From: Deltaproteobacteria bacterium
GTDB lineage: Bacteria; Desulfobacterota; Syntrophia; Syntrophales; UBA2210
Length of the DNA: 5,752 bases
Assembly (NCBI GenBank): GCA_016934695.1
Contig: JAFGSH010000238.1
Location: 1-5,752 of the forward strand
Reading direction: 5' to 3'
Shown here piece by piece: positions 1-4,668 of the stretch. Numbering within the stretch: the first letter of the stretch is position 1; each line of letters starts with the position of its first letter. The notes beneath the pieces are model-generated. The model made no database searches, was not told the origin of the DNA, and was given only the letters and a program-made list of their open reading frames with translations. The position numbers were made by a program, and so were the translations under genes.

Positions 1-215
1 ATAACGGGGATCACCTTTCCCCGGAGATTGATAACCCCTTTTACATACGTCGGCGTCCGGGGGACGGACGTGATCTTCATGATACCGATGATCTCTTTCA
101 CCTTGAGGATCTCCAGACCGTACTCTTCCCCGCCAAGCTCAAAGGTGAGATACTTTCCCTCTTTGCTCATCGACGATACTGTCTCTCTCGTCATCTCCAT
201 TGCCTCGGCACCCAT
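1..215 (-). CDS. cheW: Chemotaxis coupling protein CheW, N-terminal part (3' end off the window)
   Basis: CheW is the cytoplasmic adaptor that links chemoreceptors to the kinase CheA. The 71 visible codons read as the first part of a CheW SH3-like fold. After a 19-residue leader comes YLTFELGGEEYGLEI, then VKEIIGI, then VPRTPTYVKGVINLRGKVIPV split around the usual Pro and Asn-Leu-Arg-Gly positions. The NLRG motif, typical of CheW, is intact. The ATG at 215 is chosen because an AGGAGGT Shine-Dalgarno sequence lies 8 bases upstream (224-230). In-frame Met codons at residues 6, 8 and 16 have poorer sites. The gene starts 64 bases after the MCP stop on the same strand, and no terminator is visible between them, so it is probably co-transcribed with the receptor and coupled to it. 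The reading frame is open to the window edge; about half of a normal CheW is missing. A CheV-like protein with a further receiver domain cannot be excluded from this fragment. Confidence 0.93.
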   Translation of the reverse strand, partial: MGAEAMEMTRETVSSMSKEGKYLTFELGGEEYGLEILKVKEIIGIMKITSVPRTPTYVKGVINLRGKVIPV

Positions 216-223
216 AATATACA

Positions 224-230
224 ACCTCCT
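224..230 (-). promoter_or_regulatory. Strong ribosome-binding site of cheW
   Basis: AGGAGGT on the minus strand, 8 bases from the ATG at 215. It fixes the cheW start among four possible in-frame Met codons. Confidence 0.8.
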
Positions 231-258
231 CTTTATTCTGGTTCGTCATACTATCCAT

Positions 259-276
259 CCGTTACATCCGTAACGG
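259..276 (-). repeat. Inverted repeat between the MCP gene and cheW
   Basis: A perfect 7-bp stem, CCGTTAC/GTAACGG, with a 4-base loop sits just after the MCP stop. No T-run follows on either strand, so it does not look like an intrinsic terminator. It could protect the upstream mRNA end or set the receptor to CheW expression ratio; that is inference only. Confidence 0.45.
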
Positions 277-279
277 GTG

Positions 280-2187
280 TTAAAAATCCTTGAAATCCCC
301 CTCCTCCATCGGGATCACCTCTTCAGGCCTGATCTCCTTCCCCTCGGGGGCGGGGGTTTTCCTCTCCTTGCCTTTCCACACGGGAGACGGAAGAGCCTTT
401 CGAAGTCCGGGAGGGATCACCTTGCCCCCGGTACTCTTCTTTCTGCCGGCGACCCTGCCGCCGCTCTTCCCGTTTTTGCTTCCACCGACCAGGATGATCA
501 GGTCTTCGATGGTACTCCTCATAGCCTCCGCCTGGGCACTCATCTCTTCGGAGGCGGAGGCGCTTTCTTCGGCATTCGCCGCATTCTGCTGGGTCACCTT
601 GTCCATCTCGGCGATGGCCCTGTTGATCTGTTCTATCCCCTGTGCCTGCTCCTGAGACGCCGCCGCAATCTCGCCGACCAGATCACTCGTCTTCCCGACA
701 ATATCCGCATTCTTTTTGAAAGATTCGTTGACCTCCGCATTGAGCCGCACCCCTTCCTTGACAGATCCCACGGTGTTCCCTATCAGATCACTCGTGTTCT
801 TCGCCGCCTCGGCGGAGCGCATGGCGAGGGCCCTCACCTCGTCGGCCACCACGGCAAATCCCGCCCCCGCCTCCCCGGCCCGGGCCGCCTCAACGGCCGC
901 ATTGAGGGCGAGAAGATTCGTCTGGAAGGCGATCTCATCGATCGTCTTGATGATCTTCGATGTCTCTTCCGAGTTTTTGCCGATATCCTCAACGGCCTTG
1001 GTCATCTGTGCGAGCTTTTCGCTCACATCATTGGCCATCCGTTTTGCCTCATGTGTCAGGCCGTCCGCCTGCTGGGCATTATCGGCGTTCTGCTTCGTCA
1101 TTGAGGCCAGTTCTTCGAGGGACGAGGACGTTTCCTCCAGAGATGACGCCTGCTCCCCCGCCGCCTCGGCGAGGGCCTGGCTGGAGGAGGCAACCTGGCC
1201 GGAGGCGGCGGTAATCTGATCGGTCCCCTCTTTCACCCCTTCGACAACCTTCCGGGTCCTGTGCACGATGTTCTGTATAGTGATGAAGGAGTACAGAGCG
1301 GCTATCAGGAGCGCGATGCCGATGACAACGGCCATCCACACCAGCGAAGACCGCGCCTGTCTCCGCAGCTTTTCGGCGCTTGACTCCTCGAGTTGCGCGC
1401 AGATCTTCTCGATGGTTCCCTTATGCCTGTCCATGAGGGCCTGATATCCCTCCTGATTGACGACCTCCTTATGGTACTGGATGAGCGCGATCTCGATATC
1501 TTTCCCCGTCTTCTTGATGGCATCTCCGATCGCCCGGAGATCGTCGCTGTTCTCGATCTTGAAATACCACTCCTCGGACACCTTCCCCAGCTTCTCCAGA
1601 TCGGCCGTCACCCGCTGCCAGGCCGTCTCCAGCGGCCGGTTGAAGTAGGTGCCCATATCGGCCGTCAGGACCTTCTGCGCGACCTGCAGGTCATCCACCC
1701 ACAGCTCGCCCTTGGTGATGTGACCGGCCAGCTCTCCTGTCAACGCGCCCGTTCTTCGGGCCGCATCCATCTTGTTCTGCTCCGCGGTAACATAACTACT
1801 GAGCGCCTCCCTGTAGCGGGACAGCTCTCTTTCGGCATCGCTGATCCTCTCCTTCGCCTCCTCGTCAAGGGCCGAAGACTCAATCATCTCACGGATGAAT
1901 CTCTGTCCCTTTTCTATCTGGGCGAATACCCGCCCCTTGACCGCCTCCTGTTTCTCCCTGGCTTCGTCATAGTTGTACAGGAGGTATCGATCCGTCTCCT
2001 CCTTTACGGACGCGACCATGCCCTTGACGGCGTTCGTATCTCGATAAAATTCCGTCACACCCAGAACGCGGGTCAAACCAAGATATCCCGTTATCCCAAC
2101 AACAATCGTGAGGACGGACAGAACGCCGAAGCCGAAACCGATCCTCTTTCCCAGTGTTGCATTACGAAACATATCTCCAGCCCCCAT
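280..2187 (-). CDS. Methyl-accepting chemotaxis protein with helical sensor domain and CheR-tether-like C-terminus
   Basis: This 635-residue inner-membrane chemoreceptor controls CheA through CheW. Order of parts: TM1 at about 17-38; a long, probably all-helical periplasmic region at about 39-279; TM2 at about 282-303; the coiled-coil signalling domain at about 325-566. The conserved hairpin tip is at about 412-452 ([20 protein letters not shown] then [10 protein letters not shown]). Likely methylation pairs with good consensus are E351/E352 and E540/E541. The periplasmic region (about 240 residues) is longer than a plain 4HB domain and closer in size to the helical bimodular (HBM) type; that assignment is inference, and the ligand is unknown. 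Only about 20 residues separate TM2 from the signalling helix, so a full HAMP domain is absent. A basic, Pro/Gly-rich linker (about 568-620) ends in DFKDF, which fits the CheR/CheB tether pattern x-[HFYW]-x-x-[HFYW]. The ATG at 2187 has a weak ribosome site; Met6 (2172), whose protein begins [10 protein letters not shown], is a plausible alternative. The gene lies 55 bases after the HTH gene and 64 before cheW. Confidence 0.97.
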   Translation of the reverse strand: MGAGDMFRNATLGKRIGFGFGVLSVLTIVVGITGYLGLTRVLGVTEFYRDTNAVKGMVASVKEETDRYLLYNYDEAREKQEAVKGRVFAQIEKGQRFIREMIESSALDEEAKERISDAERELSRYREALSSYVTAEQNKMDAARRTGALTGELAGHITKGELWVDDLQVAQKVLTADMGTYFNRPLETAWQRVTADLEKLGKVSEEWYFKIENSDDLRAIGDAIKKTGKDIEIALIQYHKEVVNQEGYQALMDRHKGTIEKICAQLEESSAEKLRRQARSSLVWMAVVIGIALLIAALYSFITIQNIVHRTRKVVEGVKEGTDQITAASGQVASSSQALAEAAGEQASSLEETSSSLEELASMTKQNADNAQQADGLTHEAKRMANDVSEKLAQMTKAVEDIGKNSEETSKIIKTIDEIAFQTNLLALNAAVEAARAGEAGAGFAVVADEVRALAMRSAEAAKNTSDLIGNTVGSVKEGVRLNAEVNESFKKNADIVGKTSDLVGEIAAASQEQAQGIEQINRAIAEMDKVTQQNAANAEESASASEEMSAQAEAMRSTIEDLIILVGGSKNGKSGGRVAGRKKSTGGKVIPPGLRKALPSPVWKGKERKTPAPEGKEIRPEEVIPMEEGDFKDF

Positions 2188-2242
2188 TCTTTCATTGTGT
2201 CATACATCCCCACGGGCGGGGAGAAACGTGATCCTGAAACCA

Positions 2243-2503
2243 TCATACGACCTTGTCCGTCGCAGCTCCCCTCGCCGATCCGTTTAACCGGACGGTATGT
2301 GTGTCACCGCAGAGATCACGGATCGTCGACTCTGGAAAACCAAATTTTCTCAGCAATCTCACTACCTCTGATGCGGGGATTTTGTGACGCCTGCCGATCT
2401 TATATGCCCCGATCTTTCCTTCCTTTACCCACCGATAGATGGTAACCCGGTTCATACCGAACAAGACGGCCACTTCCGCAGTGGAGTAGAACGATTTTGC
2501 CAT
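2243..2503 (-). CDS. Small excisionase/MerR-type helix-turn-helix DNA-binding protein
   Basis: This 86-residue protein contains one compact winged-helix DNA-binding domain of the HTH_17/excisionase type. STAEVAVLFGMNRVTIYRWV (about 7-26) gives the helix-turn-helix. KEGKIGAYKIGRRHKIPASEV (about 27-47), split around the Gly-Arg-Arg turn, gives the wing and following helix. The last 35 residues carry no recognised domain. No effector-binding or dimerisation domain is present, unlike full MerR regulators. No integrase or phage gene is nearby, so a role in excision is unlikely; a local transcription regulator is more plausible. The start ATG at 2503 has AGAAGGTG 5 bases upstream. The gene follows a strong FliA-type promoter with a leader of about 120 bases and precedes the MCP gene by 55 bases, so it probably heads a transcript HTH-mcp-cheW. 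Its target is not known; the receptor unit, its own leader and other flagellar promoters are candidates. Confidence 0.9.
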   Translation of the reverse strand: MAKSFYSTAEVAVLFGMNRVTIYRWVKEGKIGAYKIGRRHKIPASEVVRLLRKFGFPESTIRDLCGDTHTVRLNGSARGAATDKVV

Positions 2504-2534
2504 CTAATCACCTTCTGCCCGTAAAAATTCTGTA

Positions 2535-2546
2535 ATATCCGGATAT
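2535..2546. repeat. Perfect 12-bp palindrome in the leader of the HTH gene
   Basis: ATATCCGGATAT lies 31 bases upstream of the HTH start codon, inside the predicted 5' untranslated leader. It is a candidate operator, or a weak RNA hairpin. Which protein would bind it is unknown. Confidence 0.45.
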
Positions 2547-2596
2547 ATCAAATACCCACCGTTCACCTTCCATCGCCTCCGACGGGAGACGAAGCG

Positions 2597-2623
2597 GTTC
2601 GCAACAACTTTATCGAACGCAAC
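2597..2623. repeat. Paired repeats next to the predicted transcription start of the HTH operon
   Basis: CGCAAC occurs twice in direct orientation, 18 bp apart (2600-2605 and 2618-2623). GTTCG (2597-2601) is mirrored by CGAAC (2614-2618). The cluster lies immediately downstream of the FliA-type promoter, where a repressor or an autoregulating HTH protein could act. The repeats are short and could be chance. Confidence 0.3.
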
Positions 2624-2631
2624 TGTTGTGT

Positions 2632-2658
2632 TAATCGGCAAGAAACAAAAAAACTTTA
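2632..2658 (-). promoter_or_regulatory. Sigma-28 (FliA) class promoter for the HTH-mcp-cheW unit
   Basis: Read on the minus strand, the -35 element TAAAGTTT (2651-2658) is followed by exactly 11 bases (2640-2650) and the -10 element GCCGATTA (2632-2639). The enterobacterial FliA consensus is TAAAGTTT-N11-GCCGATAA, so this matches 15 of 16 fixed positions with perfect spacing. Transcription should start near 2625, about 120 bases before the HTH start codon. FliA promoters drive late flagellar and chemotaxis genes, which fits the MCP and cheW downstream. The site lies in a non-coding gap, which adds weight. Confidence 0.88.
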
Positions 2659-2780
2659 CAGATTATTTATGAACCGTTGACAAAACCGGGAATGAAGGGA
2701 TCGATGCCGGATCGGACGGATGAACATGGCGTGCCGCACCGGTAAGATTTTCCCATCGGGCGGGGGAAGAAGATGGGGCC

Positions 2781-3518
2781 TCACAGGGCCGTTCGCGCAT
2801 AGTGACGGGTAAACCGGGAAGGGACGGAGGTGAGACCCTGTGCAGGACGGAAGGGGAGATAGTAGATACTGTTTTTGCCGTTCCGCTTGACCGCGTACAT
2901 TGCCTTATCGGCCACGTTGATCAGTTCTTCCGCTTCGCTCACATACTCAAGATCAGCACTATTGAGCGTGCTGACGCCTATGCTGACCGTCACCGAGACA
3001 TCAATATTCTCACAGAGGAATGACCGGCCCGCGATCTCTTTCCTGATCCTCTCGGCCAAAATAACGGCTTCATAGCTGTCCGTATCCGACATGAGAACGA
3101 CAAATTCCTCCCCCCCGAAGCGAACCAGCGCGTCCTCGCTGCGGCACAGACCTTCCAGAACGGACGCCACCTCCTTGAGCAGCCTGTCGCCGACGATGTG
3201 CCCGTACGTATCGTTAACAGCCTTAAAATCATCCAGATCGATAAAGACGGAGGAAAGGGGAAGTCCGTGCCGCCGCGCCCGGGCAAATTCTTCCTTCAGC
3301 CGTATCTGCAGATACCGCTTGTTGTGAATCCCCGTTGTTTCATCAATGAAATTGGCCTTCTTCAGCCTTTCTATCTCCGATTGGAGGTTGCTGTTTTCAA
3401 GAAGCAATTCCCTATTCTTTTCGATAACATCCTCACCGTTCCTGAGCAACCACCTGGAAAAGTAAGTCTTCTCACCGAACAGCCCGGCCGGATATTTCAA
3501 TGTTCCCATGCCACCCAT
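2781..3518 (-). CDS. Soluble diguanylate cyclase (GGDEF domain) with orphan N-terminal region
   Basis: This enzyme makes cyclic-di-GMP from two GTP and should lower motility or favour attachment. Numbering from the ATG at 3518 (245 residues): a short N-terminal region with LKYPAGLFGEKTYFSRWLL (about 7-25), which I cannot assign to a family; a charged coiled coil at about 26-56; and the GGDEF domain at about 57-222. Catalytic features are complete: metal-binding D94 in FIDLDDFK, guanine contacts N102 and D111, and the signature GGEEF at 135-139. An RxxD product-inhibition site (R126-D129) sits exactly five residues before it, so feedback control by c-di-GMP is expected. No membrane segment or signal peptide is seen, so it is cytoplasmic. 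The frame stays open to a GTG at 3590, but the ATG at 3518 is preferred. It has GAGAGGA 7 bases upstream, the upstream codons are AT-rich at the third position, and a sigma-54 promoter lies over the extension. It stands alone between fliW and the HTH gene. Confidence 0.95.
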   Translation of the reverse strand: MGGMGTLKYPAGLFGEKTYFSRWLLRNGEDVIEKNRELLLENSNLQSEIERLKKANFIDETTGIHNKRYLQIRLKEEFARARRHGLPLSSVFIDLDDFKAVNDTYGHIVGDRLLKEVASVLEGLCRSEDALVRFGGEEFVVLMSDTDSYEAVILAERIRKEIAGRSFLCENIDVSVTVSIGVSTLNSADLEYVSEAEELINVADKAMYAVKRNGKNSIYYLPFRPAQGLTSVPSRFTRHYARTAL

Positions 3519-3560
3519 AAAGACATCCTCTCTTTTTTCAAGGTCTTCGCCCGATAAAAG

Positions 3561-3576
3561 AGCAAGAGTCATGCCA
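3561..3576 (-). promoter_or_regulatory. Sigma-54 (RpoN) promoter of the diguanylate cyclase gene
   Basis: Minus-strand TGGCATG, four bases, then TTGCT gives the invariant GG and GC doublets exactly 10 bases apart. It matches 11 of 12 fixed positions of TGGCACG-N4-TTGCW. Transcription should begin near 3550, leaving a leader of about 32 bases with a ribosome-binding site before the ATG at 3518. Such promoters need an enhancer-binding activator; in flagellar systems this is often of the FlrC/FleQ kind. No such gene is in the window. Confidence 0.8.
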
Positions 3577-3785
3577 CGTTCCACACTCACGGGTAATGGA
3601 ACAGTGGATAAGGAGGGCTGATTCGCCGGTCTCGTGGTGTCGCGCGGGGCCGTTTTCCCGGCAAGGCACCTGCCGCGGGGCGGGATCAGGCGTGAATGGA
3701 GGATTGGATTCTCTCGATGTGGATATGGTGCTTCAGGAAGCCCGGAATATTGAGGTCGAGGCCCCCTGGTCAGGAAGGTTCACCG
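3577..3785. other. Intergenic gap between fliW and the cyclase promoter
   Basis: 209 bases with no supportable gene on either strand and no hairpin followed by a T-run. It is the natural place for activator binding sites upstream of the sigma-54 promoter at 3561-3576, but I could not recognise a specific repeated site in it. Confidence 0.5.
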
Positions 3786-4271
3786 TTACGGGGCCGGCAC
3801 GGAGGGGATCTTGTCGTTCTTCTTTCCCTCGATGTTGGTCGCATTCTCCGTCAGAGAATACTGAACCGGGTAATCCCCTTCGGGAAGGACGATCTGTTTT
3901 GCCAGCCTCTTCTTCGCGTTGATGACGATGGGCGCCCGCAGGTTCGCCGTCACCTTGAAGGGGTCGGATCGAATCGTGACAACGGACAGGACCACGACAT
4001 CCTCAGGACCGGTGGATGCGATTTCGAGCAGTCTCGCGTCCTCGTCAGAAATCACCGGTTCGTAGTCGGGCATTGCCATGAAGGCATGGATGACGACGAA
4101 GGCGAGCGAGCCGTCATCGACGGACTGAAACCACAGAAAGGGGGTTTCCTTCTCCTGCGTGAGGAGCACATACCGTTTCAGGTGTTCGAATCCCAGCATC
4201 CCCTCCCTCATCTCAACGATCCTGGATTCATCAATCGATATATCCCCGAAGCGGGTGGTGGCGATCTTCAC
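3786..4271 (-). CDS. fliW: Flagellar assembly factor FliW, antagonist of CsrA
   Basis: FliW is a cytoplasmic protein that binds either flagellin or CsrA. When flagellin is exported, FliW is freed, binds CsrA and lifts repression of flagellin translation. The 161-residue product has the family features in order: [10 protein letters not shown] at the start, GMLGFE (about 24-29), [10 protein letters not shown] (about 44-53) followed by LAFVVI, and [11 protein letters not shown] (about 108-118) followed by KRLAKQIVL. Length is normal for the family; the last 15 or so residues are a charged, Pro-rich tail. The start is a GTG at 4271, giving a GTGA overlap with the csrA stop. It is preferred over an in-frame ATG at 4307, because family members begin at this MKI-type sequence and because AGGAGG lies 7 bases upstream (4279-4284). 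The overlap suggests translational coupling and matched production of CsrA and its antagonist. Confidence 0.97.
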   Translation of the reverse strand: MKIATTRFGDISIDESRIVEMREGMLGFEHLKRYVLLTQEKETPFLWFQSVDDGSLAFVVIHAFMAMPDYEPVISDEDARLLEIASTGPEDVVVLSVVTIRSDPFKVTANLRAPIVINAKKRLAKQIVLPEGDYPVQYSLTENATNIEGKKNDKIPSVPAP

Positions 4272-4528
4272 TCGACTTCCTCCTTCGCATTCTTCAACCT
4301 CTTCCATATATGGACCAGGCTCTCTCCGATCGTGCTGTCGCGTCCTGCCTCTGCCGCAAGTATATTCTGTTCTCTGACCACCTGGTAGACCTCTTCGCGA
4401 TGAACGGTTACCTCCGGAGGTGCCTCAATCCCGATTCGTATCTGCTTTCCTTTGGCCTCCAGAACGGTAACCTTGATCTTGTTACCGATCCGTATCGTTT
4501 CTCCCAACTTCCGTGTCAGGATCAGCAT
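4268..4528 (-). CDS. csrA: Carbon storage / flagellin translation regulator CsrA
   Basis: CsrA is a small dimeric RNA-binding protein that blocks translation by binding GGA motifs near ribosome sites; in FliW-containing bacteria flagellin mRNA is the main known target. The 86 residues begin [15 protein letters not shown] and contain [13 protein letters not shown] at 36-48. The RNA-contact residues L4, R6 and R44 are present. After the core (about 1-60) comes a helical, charged extension (about 61-86) that enterobacterial CsrA (61 residues) lacks; such extensions go with FliW binding. Residue 55 is Asn, as in Bacillus subtilis CsrA, where an N55 change was reported to escape FliW. The start ATG at 4528 has TGAGGA 6 bases upstream (4535-4540), a site that itself contains a GGA, so self-repression is possible. 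The gene lies between flgL (140-base gap) and fliW (4-base overlap), the usual order in such loci. Confidence 0.98.
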   Translation of the reverse strand: MLILTRKLGETIRIGNKIKVTVLEAKGKQIRIGIEAPPEVTVHREEVYQVVREQNILAAEAGRDSTIGESLVHIWKRLKNAKEEVE

Positions 4529-4668
4529 ATGGTGTCCTCATAAAAAGCATGGATGCGCACGGTCGGATGACGGTGAGGACCCTCCACGAAACGGTTCGTA
4601 ATGTCCGCTCGCCCCCTCCCTGCGGGAGTCCGGCGCACTACCGTAACCGGCCCACCTGTCGTGTGCAG
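4529..4668 (-). other. flgL-csrA spacer with several GGA motifs
   Basis: A 140-base spacer with no gene and no clear terminator or promoter. Five GGA trinucleotides occur on the coding strand (minus-strand GGA at 4535-4537, 4583-4585, 4604-4606, 4617-4619 and 4629-4631). The first lies in the csrA ribosome site. A small 5-bp hairpin (4616-4628) is present. In GC-rich DNA this number of GGA is only modestly above chance. Confidence 0.4.

Noticed and set aside
277..1104. Long plus-strand reading frame (275 codons) opposite the MCP gene
   Set aside because: It is a shadow of the GC-rich MCP coding strand. Its product is low-complexity Arg/Leu/Gly-rich with no domain, and the MCP on the other strand is unmistakable.
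2208..2221. CCCC/GGGG hairpin between the HTH and MCP genes, considered as terminator or attenuator
   Set aside because: It has only 4 bp and no T-run. It does not separate the two genes convincingly.
1393..2445. Long plus-strand reading frame (350 codons) across the MCP start and HTH gene
   Set aside because: It runs antisense to two recognised genes and the gap between them, with no ribosome site or family resemblance.
2243..2503. HTH protein as a phage excisionase marking a mobile element
   Set aside because: No integrase, attachment repeat or phage gene is visible; the gene sits behind a flagellar promoter and next to an MCP.
2677..2682. TTGACA on the plus strand
   Set aside because: No -10 element follows at 16-18 bases, and there is no plus-strand gene to serve.
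2655..2683. Sigma-70-like TTGTCA-N17-TGTAAA on the minus strand, overlapping the FliA promoter
   Set aside because: The -10 matches only 4 of 6 and overlaps the much better FliA -35. A weak housekeeping promoter remains possible.
2752..2777. Inverted repeat CCCATC/GATGGG downstream of the cyclase gene, considered as terminator
   Set aside because: The stem is only 6 bp with a 14-base loop, and the minus-strand sequence after it is AAAATC rather than a T-run.
2905..2912. Exact FliA -10 sequence GCCGATAA on the minus strand inside the cyclase gene
   Set aside because: At the right spacing (2924-2931) there is GGAAGAAC instead of TAAAGTTT, and it lies within coding sequence.
3519..3590. GTG start at 3590 (or ATG at 3572) for the cyclase
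   Set aside because: No Shine-Dalgarno precedes the GTG, the codons are AT-rich at third positions, and the stretch is occupied by the sigma-54 promoter and leader.
3686..3764. Short minus-strand open stretch ending IERIQSSIHA downstream of fliW
   Set aside because: It has no start codon or ribosome site, is about 25 codons long and resembles no family I know.
4272..4307. N-terminal extension of FliW to an ATG at 4307
   Set aside because: It lies inside csrA, adds a Glu-rich stretch not seen in the family, and the GTG at 4271 has the strong ribosome site and the conserved start.
3696..4388. Plus-strand reading frame (230 codons) opposite fliW
   Set aside because: It is antisense to fliW and part of csrA, with no recognisable domain.
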